Below, piece after piece: positions 1 to 9,166 of a stretch of 64,000 nt of DNA (position 1 is its first letter; each line of letters begins with the position of its first letter). The notes under the pieces were generated by a model. It saw only the letters and a program-made list of their open reading frames with translations. It was not told the origin of the DNA and made no database searches. This DNA is from Planctomycetota bacterium. Its GTDB lineage: Bacteria; Planctomycetota; Planctomycetia; Planctomycetales; Planctomycetaceae. Both the position numbers and the translations under genes were made by a program. The DNA lies in NCBI GenBank assembly GCA_003388505.1, contig QQVO01000015.1:124001-188000 (forward strand), written 5' to 3'.

Positions 1-903
1 GAAGCGGCCGAGTCGGGGAACCGCGAAACGGCCCTCCGCTGCATCGATGTGCTCGCCCGACTGAAGGAGTCTGACAATGAGGAAACGGTCAAGCAGGCGA
101 CCGCCGCCATCGAAGCCCTTGCTGTATCGGACAACGCCCCGATCGCTCAGCGTGCCCAGAGACTTCTGGCCGATCCGCCCGACATCAAGCAGCTCCAGCA
201 GAACGGGCTGAACCGCATCCAGGCGATTGGGCCGATCCAGATCCAGGTTCAGGGCCGCCCGCTGCCCTTCGACGCCAACGGCCAACGTCGCGCAGAAGTC
301 GAAGAAGACGGCAAGCAGATTGTCATCGAAGAGACTCGCGGCGAGGAGATCGTCGTCACCATCACAGAGACGATCGACGGAGAAGAGAAGACGACGGAGA
401 TCAAAGCGAAGAACGTCCAGGATCTGCGGAACAAGGACAAAGAGGCGTTTCAGCTTTACCGCCGCCACATCCGGCAGGGAGGTGTTCAAAACCAGGCGCA
501 GATTCAGGCCCAGGCGATCGTCATCGGCGGCGTGGCCAACCGGCAGGTCAAAGTCTCAATCGTCAACGGCCGGCGGACCATCGAAGTCGAGGAGGACGGC
601 AAGAAAATCGAAATCCACGACAAGGACGGCAAGGACATCTCCCTCAAAGTGACCGAAAAAGAGGGGGACAAGCAGGAAACCCGCGAATACGAGGCGGCCG
701 ATCTGGACGAACTCAAGGAGAAGCACCCCGAAGCCGCCGAACTCTATGAGAAGTACACGAAGCAGCCGGGGGCCGCGATCCAGATCCAGATCAACGGCGC
801 GAGACTCAACCTCAAGCAGTTGCAGCGGCGGGCCCTCCCCCCGCAACGCGTTCGGCCGCAGGGCGAGAACGACGCCGACGAAGAGGCTCCGGCTGACGAA
901 TAA
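1..903 (+). CDS. C-terminal part of a protein with two tandem acidic repeat domains
   Basis: The frame is open from base 1, so the gene starts upstream of the window; the GTG at 49 is internal. About 300 residues are visible. The first 60 are helical and Ala/Leu-rich and resemble the end of a HEAT-like repeat region. Then come two related modules of about 90 residues (roughly 265-510 and 535-770), each with a pattern like EVEEDGKxIxI, a charged strand region, an EAxxLYxxY helix and a Gln/Ile-rich linker (IQIQ, QAQIQAQ). I do not recognise a named family for the modules. Function unknown; a secreted or surface scaffold is possible but the N-terminus is not visible. It converges with the diguanylate cyclase, leaving only 9 bases between the stops. 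Confidence 0.75.
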   Translation, partial: EAAESGNRETALRCIDVLARLKESDNEETVKQATAAIEALAVSDNAPIAQRAQRLLADPPDIKQLQQNGLNRIQAIGPIQIQVQGRPLPFDANGQRRAEVEEDGKQIVIEETRGEEIVVTITETIDGEEKTTEIKAKNVQDLRNKDKEAFQLYRRHIRQGGVQNQAQIQAQAIVIGGVANRQVKVSIVNGRRTIEVEEDGKKIEIHDKDGKDISLKVTEKEGDKQETREYEAADLDELKEKHPEAAELYEKYTKQPGAAIQIQINGARLNLKQLQRRALPPQRVRPQGENDADEEAPADE

Positions 904-912
904 CCGTCGGCG

Positions 913-1758
913 CTACTCCCCCGGCCCGGACTTCTCGCCTGGGACGCCGACCTGTACGCAGAGCCGGTCTTTTCCGGAGTGCTTCGCCTCATACATGGCG
1001 GCGTCGGCGCAACTGAGCATTTCCTGAGCGTCTCCCGGCGTTCCGAAGACGGCGACGCCGATGCTGAAGGTCACCGGCCAGCCCCTCTCGTGCATTGCCG
1101 TTCGGAGCGAATCCAGCAGGCGCGCTCCGGCGGCGCGAGCGTCGGCCTCGCTGCACTCCGGGAAGACCACCACGAACTCATCGCCTCCAAGCCGACCCGC
1201 CGCGTCATAATTGCGGATGCCCGACGACAACCGCTCCGCGGCAACGCACAGCAACCGGTCCCCTGCCGCATGACCGCGTGAGTCGTTGAACGCCTTGAAG
1301 TGATCGCAGTCGACAAACGCGACGGCCAGCGAGCGTCCCCCCCGCCGGCAACGGTTGCTCTCCATCTCCAGCCGCGCAACGATTCCGCGACGGTTGAGCA
1401 GTCCGGTCAGCGGGTCGACTTCCGCAGCGACCGTGGCGGCGTGCAGCGTGTCGCTCCACCGCGCCGTGAGCAGGGCGAACGCAATCTGAATGCCCGTTCC
1501 GAGCAGCATCGAACTGTGATCGACGTCCGACAGGCCGATGCCTGACAGAAAGAAAACCGGCAGATACCAGCCGCAGGCCGAGGCGGCGGCAACGCCCATT
1601 CCGGCCCAGCGGCCCGCCACCCAGGCGACCGCGCAGGTCAAGGGGGCGGCCACCGCGACCGCTGCCAGCGGCGCGCCTGCAACGGTGCCGACCAGCCCCG
1701 AACAGGCGGGCGCAAGCACGATTCCAAACGCCGGCAATATCAGCCGCGTCGCGGTCAT
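913..1758 (-). CDS. Membrane-bound GGDEF diguanylate cyclase
   Basis: Predicted 281-residue protein that makes cyclic di-GMP from two GTP. The N-terminal 100 residues are very hydrophobic, with several membrane spans and no recognisable sensory domain, followed by a GGDEF domain starting at DPLTGLLNRRG (about residue 115). The active-site GGDEF is intact at 191-195. An RxxD inhibitory site (RNYD, 182-185) lies exactly five residues upstream, so product inhibition is expected. The C-terminal SIGVA and ADAAMYEAK segments are typical of the family. No EAL domain is fused and no partner gene is adjacent. Confidence 0.93.
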   Translation of the reverse strand: MTATRLILPAFGIVLAPACSGLVGTVAGAPLAAVAVAAPLTCAVAWVAGRWAGMGVAAASACGWYLPVFFLSGIGLSDVDHSSMLLGTGIQIAFALLTARWSDTLHAATVAAEVDPLTGLLNRRGIVARLEMESNRCRRGGRSLAVAFVDCDHFKAFNDSRGHAAGDRLLCVAAERLSSGIRNYDAAGRLGGDEFVVVFPECSEADARAAGARLLDSLRTAMHERGWPVTFSIGVAVFGTPGDAQEMLSCADAAMYEAKHSGKDRLCVQVGVPGEKSGPGE

Positions 1759-1780
1759 CCAACTCGTGCCCTGATAGGCC

Positions 1781-1884
1781 TAGAGCAAATTGCTCTACCA
1801 TGTCTCCGCGTTGAGCGGTGTTCGGACTGTCGGAAACGAGAATCCGCGAGACAGATCGCCAACATTGATTTGCAAATCGCTCTA
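1781..1884 (+). repeat. 104-bp miniature inverted-repeat element, copy A
   Basis: One of three 104-bp copies (others at 37410-37513 and 43021-43124). It begins TAGAGCAAATTGCTCTA and ends TTTGCAAATCGCTCTA, so the ends are imperfect inverted repeats (TAGAGCRAWTTGC) and both termini carry TA. The centre, including the GAGCGGTGTT and GATCGCCAACA segments, is conserved between copies. Too short to encode a transposase, so a MITE-like non-autonomous element is inferred. The TA ends would suit an IS630/Tc1-type transposase, but this is inference. Confidence 0.85.
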
Positions 1885-1929
1885 ACGAGGCAGTGCCTCG
1901 GACCATGCAAGCTGCCGGTTCCTGGACGC

Positions 1930-1958
1930 ATCGGCGGGCTGACGCCGCGCCGCTCGCC
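1930..1958 (-). repeat. 29-bp GC-rich interspersed repeat
   Basis: Reverse-complement copy of a 29-base unit that starts GGCGAGCGGCGCGGCGTCAG. It also occurs at 28731-28759 and 56241-56269, with an imperfect inverted copy at 28791-28819. Always intergenic in this window. No coding potential. Confidence 0.8.
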
Positions 1959-2124
1959 TGGACCGCTCCCGTTGGTCGCTGAAACTTGACTCAACTGCAA
2001 CGACTTCCGGGAACAAAGTGACCTATGCCTTCGGGTTGGTCGGACTGTGACTTCGCACGAAACCCTGCGGAATTCGTGCTTCGTTGAAAACCGTTCCACC
2101 CGATGAGTTTGAATTGACAAGCGA

Positions 2125-3456
2125 TTACGCGGAACCGAGTTCCCAGCCCTCGCGATATTCCCTCCGCAACAGGGCGTCCGCCTCCGAATTGTTGGGAACC
2201 CGGAGACCGGCGGCGTCCCACTCCAGTTCGCGGCCGCGGACCAGGGCCGCCACGTTGCCGAGTTGCACGGCTTCGGTCAGCGGGCCGGCGTAGTGGAATC
2301 CGTCGCTCGTTCGTTCTCCCGCCAGCACGGCGTCCACCCAGACGTGCCAGTGGTTCAGGTTCGATTCCTCCGGCGGGGTGAAATCGGCGAACTTCTCGAC
2401 CGGATAGAGCTTCGGCATGTCGACGTGCGGCAGCACCAGGTTGCCCTCCTCGCCGATGAACAACGACCCGCCTCCGGGAAGTTCCTCGCCGTCCGGGAGT
2501 TGGGCCAGATCGCGGGGCGGCTTCAAACCTCCGTCCCGCCAGATGACGGTGATCTGATCGCCGGCCGTGTACTCGGTTCCGGGGAACACGTACGTCACGG
2601 TTTCCGGACCGGGCCAGACTTCGTCGTTCGTGCCGTCGTGCTCGGCCTTGACGGTCACCGGGGCTGTCAGTTCGAGCGCGGTGAAGACCGGGTCGAAGAT
2701 ATGGCAGCCAAAGTCGCCCAAAGCGCCCGATCCGAAGTCCTGCCAGTCCCGCCAGGTGAAGGGGTGATAGACCTTCGGAGCGTACGGCCTCATCGGCGCC
2801 CCGCCGATCCAGAGATCCCAGTCCAGGTTCGAGGGGACTTCGGCCGGGTCGGGTCGCTCGGTGGCTCCGCTGTGCTGCCGCCCGGAAACGCCGACCCAGG
2901 AGTGCACCTCCTTCACCTTTCCGATGACTCCCTCGCGAATCAGCCGTGTTCCCAAGCGGTAGGCGACATGCGAATGGATCTGATTGCCCATCTGCGTCGT
3001 CACGCCCGCCTCTTCCGCCGCCACCTGCAGCCGCCGCGCTTCCTCGACCGTGCGGGTGAGCGGCTTCTGGCAGTAAACGTGGTTTCCCTGCTCCAGAGCC
3101 GCCAGAGCGGCATGGGCGTGCATGTGATCGGGTGTCGATACCGAGACCGCGTCGACCGTATCACCGAGTTCCGCCAGCATTTCCCGGTAATCGGCGAAAT
3201 GCGGCACTCCCGGAAACGCTTCATCGGCGCGGTCGAAGCGGTCGCTGTCGACGTCGCAGAATCCGACGAACTTGACGGCCGGATGCGACCCAATGTTCGA
3301 CAGGTCGGCAAAGCCCATGCCATTGACGCCGACGCAGGCCACGTGCAATTGCTGCTTTTTCGTCTCGCTGCGAAGCAGCGCCGGGGCGAGCAGCGCTCCA
3401 CCTGCGACAGCGGTTCCGCGGGAAAGAAACTGGCGTCGGGACAGTCGGGTCGTCAT
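2125..3456 (-). CDS. Tat-exported Gfo/Idh/MocA family oxidoreductase
   Basis: NAD(P)-dependent sugar-type oxidoreductase or glycosidase-like enzyme of 443 residues. The ATG at 3456 is chosen over the longer open frame because AGGAG lies eight bases upstream and the protein then opens with a twin-arginine signal (SRRQFLSRG) and a hydrophobic stretch, implying export after folding. The Rossmann dinucleotide site (VACVGVNGMGFADL) follows directly. VDAVSVSTPDHMHAHAA and the NHVYCQKPL segment are family hallmarks, with Gln in place of the usual Glu of EKP. The substrate cannot be inferred. Such Tat-exported members are greatly expanded in planctomycetes. Confidence 0.93.
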   Translation of the reverse strand: MTTRLSRRQFLSRGTAVAGGALLAPALLRSETKKQQLHVACVGVNGMGFADLSNIGSHPAVKFVGFCDVDSDRFDRADEAFPGVPHFADYREMLAELGDTVDAVSVSTPDHMHAHAALAALEQGNHVYCQKPLTRTVEEARRLQVAAEEAGVTTQMGNQIHSHVAYRLGTRLIREGVIGKVKEVHSWVGVSGRQHSGATERPDPAEVPSNLDWDLWIGGAPMRPYAPKVYHPFTWRDWQDFGSGALGDFGCHIFDPVFTALELTAPVTVKAEHDGTNDEVWPGPETVTYVFPGTEYTAGDQITVIWRDGGLKPPRDLAQLPDGEELPGGGSLFIGEEGNLVLPHVDMPKLYPVEKFADFTPPEESNLNHWHVWVDAVLAGERTSDGFHYAGPLTEAVQLGNVAALVRGRELEWDAAGLRVPNNSEADALLRREYREGWELGSA

Positions 3457-3676
3457 GGGATCGCTCCTGTTTGCGGTGTGACACAGCAAGTGGCTCGGGT
3501 GAGAGTGAAGATACGCAAAACACCGCCGGGACACCATCCTTGCAGAGTCTGCTTCGAGTTTCGGAGTTTCGGCCCAGCACTTGCCTGTCGTTGAGCGCGC
3601 TGATCCGGCGGCGTATCATCAATGGCAGGCGCCCACGATCCATGTCCTGGTGCGCCATCAGGCGGAGGCCGGCCGT

Positions 3677-5455
3677 ATGACGAGCCGGCATCGTTCGTCG
3701 TACGAGTCGAGACACCTGGAGACGAGTTTGCTGGCCGGTCCCATCTTCGCCCGCGAATGGCTCATCACGCCGCGGCAGTTGAAGCATTACGTCACCCGCG
3801 CGGGCTACGCCGCCGCTTTGCTGGTGCTGATGTACACGGCTGGCGTCGCCACGTTCGGGTTCCAGCGCCCGCAGAATCCCGGTGAAGTGGCCGCGTTCGG
3901 GAAGTTCGTCTTCTCCGTGTTCGCGGTCGTGCATCTCTTGATTGTGTCGGCGGCGGCGTTGCTTCTGGGGTCGGCCAACGTCGCCCATGAGAAGGACCGC
4001 CGCACGTTGATCCTGTTGCTGATGACCGACCTGCGCAACCGCGAGTTGGTGCTGGGCAAGCTCTTCGCCGGGCTGCTCACCGTTTTTGTGATCATCCTGG
4101 TTTCTCTGCCGGTCTTCTCGGTGTTGCGGATCCTCGGCGGCGTCAGCCTCGGGCAAGTGTTGTGGCTCGAGATGCTGTGCCTCGCGTCGGCGCTGGTGGC
4201 GGGAAGCTGGGGTTCGCTCGTCGCCTTCTGGCGCGACAAGACGTTTCAAACGCTGGCGATCAGCGTGCTGGGGCTGGTGCTGTTCCTGGGACTGGTGGAG
4301 GGGGTCGCGGCGATCTTCGCCGGTTCGTCGATCGGCGCCGCAGCGGAGTTATTGAATCCCTTGCGGGCGCTGGGGAAGCTCCTCGATCCCCTGTCCCGTC
4401 CGGACTCGGCTGTTCCGAACGTTTCCGTCTGGCCGTCGGTGTGCACGCTGCTGGCTTTGTCCGCGGTTCTGACGTCGGTCACGATTGCCCGGCTGCGCGT
4501 CTGGAATCCGTCGAAGTCGGTCCACGAGTCCGCCAGGTCGGGCGTAGACGGCGAGGCCAAACCGGTGCGGAAAGTGCACCGGCAGGTGTCCGATGAACCG
4601 GTCGCCTGGCGGGAGATCTGTACGCGGGCTTACGGCCGCAAGACCGTCGTCATCAAGGCGGCCTACATTCTGTTCGCGATCCTGGTGGGCGCGTATCTGT
4701 GGACTGTTCCCGGAGACGGCGGACTCGTGCTCGGGATGATCTCGCGAGAGGGGTTTGCGTTCGTCGCGCTCTCGATCATCGCGCTGCTGCTGATTAACGC
4801 GCAAGCGGTGACCGCGCTCACGACGGAGCGAGACGGACTGACTCTCGAATTGCTGCTGGCGACGGAAATCACGCCTCGCGAGTTCGTCACCGGAAAGCTG
4901 GAAGGCGTGCTGTACAACACCTGGCAGGTGACCGCCGTTCCGCTGGCTTTTCTGATCGTCAGCACGGCCCAGGGGAATCTGTCGCTGGAGAATGCGATCT
5001 ATGTGCTGATCAGCTTTCTGACGCTGGTCGTCTTTTCGGCAATGCTGGGGCTGCATTCGGGACTGGGACACGCCAATTCCCGGGCCGCAATCGCGAACAG
5101 TCTGGGCACGATGTTTTTCCTGTTCGTCGGTATTTTCATCTGCCTGATGCTGGTCGTCGAAGCCCGCGCCTCACTGCTCGTCCAGCTTCCCGCGTTCCTG
5201 GTGTTCATTTTGGGAGGGAGCATCGGGCTGATGGTCTCGCTGCGGCGCACCACGCCGTCGCCGGCGCTGTTGTTTTCGGCGCTGCTGCTGCCGTTCATGA
5301 CGTTCTATGCCCTGACCGGCTTTCTCATCGGAAACACGCTCGGCATCTGTTGCGTGCTCGTCGGCATGTACGGCTTCACGACCATTGCGATGCTGGTCCC
5401 CGCTGTGAGCGAATTTGATCTGGCATTGGGGCGTTCCAGCGGTCCACGTGAGTAG
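3677..5455 (+). CDS. ABC-2 type transporter permease with two tandem modules
   Basis: Predicted inner-membrane permease of 592 residues with about twelve hydrophobic spans. Two halves each contain the ABC-2 signature: HEKDRRTLILLLMTDLRNRE followed by LVLGKL in the first, and TTERDGLTLELLLATEITPRE followed by FVTGKL in the second. A basic/acidic cytoplasmic loop of about 60 residues joins them. The ATG at 3677 is preferred because GGAGG lies about ten bases upstream; an upstream in-frame start at 3581 would add 32 unlikely residues. No ATPase partner gene is in the window. Cargo unknown. Confidence 0.88.
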   Translation: MTSRHRSSYESRHLETSLLAGPIFAREWLITPRQLKHYVTRAGYAAALLVLMYTAGVATFGFQRPQNPGEVAAFGKFVFSVFAVVHLLIVSAAALLLGSANVAHEKDRRTLILLLMTDLRNRELVLGKLFAGLLTVFVIILVSLPVFSVLRILGGVSLGQVLWLEMLCLASALVAGSWGSLVAFWRDKTFQTLAISVLGLVLFLGLVEGVAAIFAGSSIGAAAELLNPLRALGKLLDPLSRPDSAVPNVSVWPSVCTLLALSAVLTSVTIARLRVWNPSKSVHESARSGVDGEAKPVRKVHRQVSDEPVAWREICTRAYGRKTVVIKAAYILFAILVGAYLWTVPGDGGLVLGMISREGFAFVALSIIALLLINAQAVTALTTERDGLTLELLLATEITPREFVTGKLEGVLYNTWQVTAVPLAFLIVSTAQGNLSLENAIYVLISFLTLVVFSAMLGLHSGLGHANSRAAIANSLGTMFFLFVGIFICLMLVVEARASLLVQLPAFLVFILGGSIGLMVSLRRTTPSPALLFSALLLPFMTFYALTGFLIGNTLGICCVLVGMYGFTTIAMLVPAVSEFDLALGRSSGPRE

Positions 5456-5585
5456 ATTGGCGCCCCATGACGGCAAGACCGGTACGAACCCCGGAACAAA
5501 AGGAGCGACGGCAGACTTTTTTTGAAGCGGCTGCGCGTCGTGTCGCGGGAGACCCCGGACGACTCTTGAACGGTCGAAATCAGGG

Positions 5586-6899
5586 ATGAACGAGTTTCTC
5601 GCCGCCGCACCGCTCTGGCTTCCCGGCGTGACGACCATGGCCTGTCTGATTCTCGCTTCCGCATTCTTTTCGGGAAGCGAGACGGCGCTCTTCTACCTGT
5701 CGCGCGACGAGGTCCAGGCGCTGCACCGCGGCGGCGCCCGCGAACGCCTGGTCGCCGGACTGCTGGCCGATTCGGATCGCCTGCTGACCGCCATTCTGTT
5801 CTGGAACCTGTTGATCAACCTGACGTACTTCGCAGTGAGCGTGGTGACGGCCCGTCACCTGATCAGCCGGGACTACTCGACCGTCGCCGGCGCTTTGAGC
5901 GTGCTGTCCGTCGCGGCGATTATTGTGTTCGGCGAGGTGATTCCCAAAGCGACGGCGGTCACGTTTCGCCGGTCGATCGCGGTGATCGTCAGCATCCCGT
6001 TGGCGATGGCGGTGAGACTCGTCGACCCGTTCCTGCCGCTGCTGGTCGGCAGCGCGCGCACGATCCGGAGAATCCTTTGGCCGAACCTGAAGCAGGAGCC
6101 GTTTCTCGACGTCGGAGATCTGGAACGGGCGATCGAAACGTCGAATCTCGGGGCCGACCTGATCCGCCACGAGCGGCAGGCGCTGCAGAACATCATTGAA
6201 CTGTCTGACATCACCTGTGAAGAAGTGATGCGGCCGCGCGGGACGTACACCGTCTGGCCCCCGCCGGTCCACCTGGCCGACATTCGCGGCCGGTTGCTGC
6301 AGACCGATCGGCTCTACATCGGCAGCGCGGATCAGGACGACATTTCCGCGTCGGTGGCGCTCGATGCCTTCAACGCATTTCCCGATCTCGATCTGCAGGC
6401 GTCCGCCACGCCGGTCGTGCATGTTCCCTGGTGCGCGACGCTCTCGGGCGCGCTGGAGCAGATGCAGGAGCGGGGCGCCGGCGTGGCCGTCGTCATCAAC
6501 GAATACGGTGAAACGATCGGCGTGGTGAACGACGAGGACATCGTCGACACGATGCTCTCCCCGCAACCGAGCCGGGCGCGGCGCGTGCTGCGGCGCGAAC
6601 CGGTCCTGGAAGTCGCTCCGGGACTGTTTCACGTCGACGGCATCACGACGCTGCGCTACCTCGCGCACCGCCTGCAACTGCCGGACGAACCGGCCCCGGA
6701 TGGAGTGTTGACCGTCGCCGGCCTGCTGCACGAAACCCTCGAACGCCTGCCCGCCGTGGGTGACGAGTTCTCCTGGCAGGGCTGGGTCGTGCGCGTGATC
6801 GACGCCGAGTCCCGCGGCGCGGTGCGCGTCATGTTCTCGCGCGAGCAGACTCCCGATCCGCAGCCCGAAGTCGAGGCCGACAATGCCCGGCTGGATTGA
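5586..6899 (+). CDS. DUF21/CNNM (CorC/HlyC-like) membrane protein 1
   Basis: 437 residues. The N-terminus has the DUF21 transmembrane domain (residues about 10-175, opening ASAFFSGSETALFYLSRDEV, the typical FSGSETA motif), then a CBS-pair region (NEYGETIGVVNDEDIVDTM around 300) and a C-terminal CorC/HlyC-associated domain. Related proteins are magnesium/cobalt efflux or sodium-coupled magnesium transport proteins; the ion here is not known. The stop overlaps the start of the next, paralogous gene by 17 bases, so the two are likely translated together. Confidence 0.9.
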   Translation: MNEFLAAAPLWLPGVTTMACLILASAFFSGSETALFYLSRDEVQALHRGGARERLVAGLLADSDRLLTAILFWNLLINLTYFAVSVVTARHLISRDYSTVAGALSVLSVAAIIVFGEVIPKATAVTFRRSIAVIVSIPLAMAVRLVDPFLPLLVGSARTIRRILWPNLKQEPFLDVGDLERAIETSNLGADLIRHERQALQNIIELSDITCEEVMRPRGTYTVWPPPVHLADIRGRLLQTDRLYIGSADQDDISASVALDAFNAFPDLDLQASATPVVHVPWCATLSGALEQMQERGAGVAVVINEYGETIGVVNDEDIVDTMLSPQPSRARRVLRREPVLEVAPGLFHVDGITTLRYLAHRLQLPDEPAPDGVLTVAGLLHETLERLPAVGDEFSWQGWVVRVIDAESRGAVRVMFSREQTPDPQPEVEADNARLD

Positions 6900-7881
6900 A
6901 TTCCTGTCGATCGTGATCCTGTTCCTGCTCGGAGTGCGCCTGTCGGCGTTCTTCAGCGGCACGGAAACGGGATACTACCGGTTGAGTCTGCCGCGGCTGA
7001 TGATCGACGCGCGGGCGGGGGACCGCAGAGCCGCCCGGCTCCTGTGGTTCGCCGAGCGGCCGGCGCGTTTCATGGCGACGACCCTGATCGGCAACAATCT
7101 GGCGAACTATCTCATCACGTGCGCGGTCAGTTGGGGCGTGGTTTTCGTCGCGACGACTCCTTCGGACTGGGTCGAAATCGTCATCACTGTTGCGATCTCG
7201 CCGGCGATTTTCCTGCTTGGGGAACTGCTGCCCAAGAGCGTCTATTACCGGGCGCCGCTGCGGTTTCTCCGCAGGGACGTGAAGTGGATGCGGCTTGCGG
7301 CGGTGTTCTTTCTGCCGGCGAGCCTGCCGCTCGTGGCGGTCGCCAAACTGGTCGAGATGATACGACCCGGTCCCGATTCGCTCGAGACCGTGCTGGGCCG
7401 GAGCCGTCTGGCGCAGATCATGAGCCACGGCCACCGGGAAGGCGTCTTGAGCGAAATCCAGACGCGGCTGAGCGCGAACCTGCTCCAGATCGGGCCGCAG
7501 CCGATCCACGGTTCGATGACGCCGGCCGATCGCGTGCTCGGCGTCGATGCCGAATCGGATCGTGCGGCGATCCTGGATTACGCCCGCCGGTATGGAATCT
7601 CGCTCGTAGCCCTGCATACGCCCGGTTCCCCGGACGACTGGTTCGCCTACGTGCGAGTGGCCGATCTCACTCTGATCAATCGTCCCGTCGCGTCGCTCGT
7701 GCGAACGCTGCCCAGGATTCCCGGCACGGCGCACAAGATCGAAGTGATCCACACGCTCCGCGAGACGAGCGCCGAACTGGGCGCGGTCGTCGACGGAGAT
7801 CGCGTGCTGGGGATCGTCAGCCAGCGGGGACTCTCCGAACAACTTTTCCGCAAGTCGCGGGTGGGGGCGGTCGTCTCGTGA
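6883..7881 (+). CDS. DUF21/CNNM-like membrane protein 2
   Basis: 332 residues, starting inside the 3' end of the first DUF21 gene. The DUF21 domain is clear (LSAFFSGTETGYYRLSLPRL, then LLPKSVYYRAPLRF), followed by a shorter CBS-like region (about 210-320) ending VDGDRVLGIVSQRGL. It lacks the C-terminal CorC-associated domain of its neighbour. The overlap and paralogy suggest the two proteins form a heteromeric membrane complex; this is inference. Confidence 0.88.
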   Translation: MPGWIEFLSIVILFLLGVRLSAFFSGTETGYYRLSLPRLMIDARAGDRRAARLLWFAERPARFMATTLIGNNLANYLITCAVSWGVVFVATTPSDWVEIVITVAISPAIFLLGELLPKSVYYRAPLRFLRRDVKWMRLAAVFFLPASLPLVAVAKLVEMIRPGPDSLETVLGRSRLAQIMSHGHREGVLSEIQTRLSANLLQIGPQPIHGSMTPADRVLGVDAESDRAAILDYARRYGISLVALHTPGSPDDWFAYVRVADLTLINRPVASLVRTLPRIPGTAHKIEVIHTLRETSAELGAVVDGDRVLGIVSQRGLSEQLFRKSRVGAVVS

Positions 7882-7895
7882 GGCGATGCGAGACG

Positions 7896-8588
7896 TCAGT
7901 CGAGTTCGTCGTCGGAAGCGCTGAATCGCCTGGCCAACCGTTTGTGGATGACCCAGCAGATATGGGCCCACGCCAGGCCGAGGCACCACCCCGCGATGAC
8001 GTCGCTCGGGTAATGCACGCCCAGCAGCACGCGGCTGAAACCGACGAGCACCGAGACCAGCAGCGCCACTGTGAGCAGGTAGACTTTCAGCCGGTCGCGC
8101 TCCACCAGATTCGACAGCAGGCTGCCCAGGGTGAGATAGACGACCGCCGACATCAGGGAATGGCCGCTCGGAAAACTGCTGGACTTCACATCGTACAGAT
8201 GGGGGACGACATCGGGCCGAGGCCTGTCGAACGCGAACTTGAGCCCGTAGGCGAGCACCCAGCCCCCGACCACGGCGGTGAGCACGAACCGCGCCTCGCG
8301 GGGCCGTCCGCTGAGCGCCAGAAACCCGGTGACCGCAAGAGTCGTGAGCGCCAGCACCGAATAACCGCCCAGCGCGGTGATGTCCCGCACCACGCCGCCG
8401 AACCAGGCCGGACCGCGCAGCCGGGACAGGTCCTCTTCATCGCGGAAACTCTTCAGCAACTTCAGGTCGATTCCGTGGGGAGGCCCGTCGGTGGCATAGT
8501 CAGCCAATTCGATGAACGTCCAGCAGAAGACCGTCAGCACGAGCAGCGAAGCGATCACCCGCGGCTGCCAGGAATCAAAGATCCGCAT
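7896..8588 (-). CDS. PAP2-family membrane phosphatase
   Basis: 230-residue integral membrane phosphatase with all three catalytic motifs: KX6RP (KFAFDRPRP), PSGH (SFPSGHS) and SRX5HX3D (SRVLLGVHYPSD). This family dephosphorylates lipid pyrophosphates such as undecaprenyl pyrophosphate or phosphatidic acid in or outside the membrane. About five to six spans. It converges with the DUF21 pair with 14 bases between stops. Confidence 0.93.
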   Translation of the reverse strand: MRIFDSWQPRVIASLLVLTVFCWTFIELADYATDGPPHGIDLKLLKSFRDEEDLSRLRGPAWFGGVVRDITALGGYSVLALTTLAVTGFLALSGRPREARFVLTAVVGGWVLAYGLKFAFDRPRPDVVPHLYDVKSSSFPSGHSLMSAVVYLTLGSLLSNLVERDRLKVYLLTVALLVSVLVGFSRVLLGVHYPSDVIAGWCLGLAWAHICWVIHKRLARRFSASDDELD

Positions 8589-9166
8589 GAAGTCAGGTCT
8601 CCGTAAATGACGCCAGTCGCGATCCTAACGCATCGAGTCGCCCGCTCCCATTCTTCGCGAGGGGGGCAGGCGTTCAGACGTGCAGCCGTCCAAGTGCTGT
8701 CCGTTACACACAGGTCATTCCGAAACCCTCCTGCGGTGGGGATGGGGCACGCCCACGGGAGACGACGCTGAAGGCGTCGCACAGCAGAGCCGGGGGTCGC
8801 GACGACAGGAGCGCACCCCCGGTTTGCGGTCCACGCCTGGCGAGAACGCTGAAGGCGTTCGACAGGCGCTGTGGAACTCTTTCAGAGTTCATGCGACAGC
8901 GCCGTCCACGGGAACCCAGGGTGGCGCGGCTGCGCCGCTGACCCTGGGCTAAGTTGTCGTACGCCTTCAGCGTACTGACTGCACCCGCGGGGACCGCGTA
9001 GACGCCGCCAGTGGGGGATCGAGTTGTGTGCAACTGACAGGTGTCCAAGGTGCTCAACAATTTCGCCCGGCTTTCTGGACTGTACCGGGAGGCGGATCGA
9101 CCGTACGATTCCTGTGAAAACTGAAGGCCGCCGGGAGGCGGCAGTTCCCTTGAGGCAGAGGATATC
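8589..9166. other. 578-base spacer with hairpin-rich repeat block
   Basis: No supported gene. Bases 8703-9034 look like a relative of the roughly 273-bp element family: left end GTTACACACA, right end TTGTGTGCAAC, flanked by imperfect direct repeats GTCCAAGTGCT (8688-8698) and GTCCAAGGTGCT (9043-9054). Its interior differs from the other copies and holds a run of small hairpins. Confidence 0.6.
8703..9034 (+). repeat. Divergent relative of the GTTACACACA-ended element
   Basis: 332 bases bounded by GTTACACACA and the near inverted copy TTGTGTGCAAC. Inside are three 17-base hairpins (8763-8779, 8844-8860, 8959-8975) with stem pairs that vary but stay complementary, a GAACTC/GAGTTC hairpin near 8874-8890, and a CAGGGT/ACCCTG stem near 8919-8946. 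No coding potential. Confidence 0.55.

Larger units (their letters stand above)
1759..2124. other. Repeat-bearing spacer
   Basis: A 366-base gene-free stretch between two minus-strand genes. It holds copy A of the 104-bp miniature element (1781-1884) and one copy of a 29-bp GC-rich repeat (1930-1958). I see no supported coding sequence in the rest. Confidence 0.6.

Noticed and set aside
2263-3594. 443-residue open frame opposite the Gfo/Idh gene
   Set aside because: Arg/Val/His-rich shadow sequence; the minus strand carries the Tat signal and Rossmann motif.
8764-8975. Possible CRISPR-like spaced repeats
   Set aside because: Only three short palindromic units with irregular spacing and one inverted; no array or cas genes.
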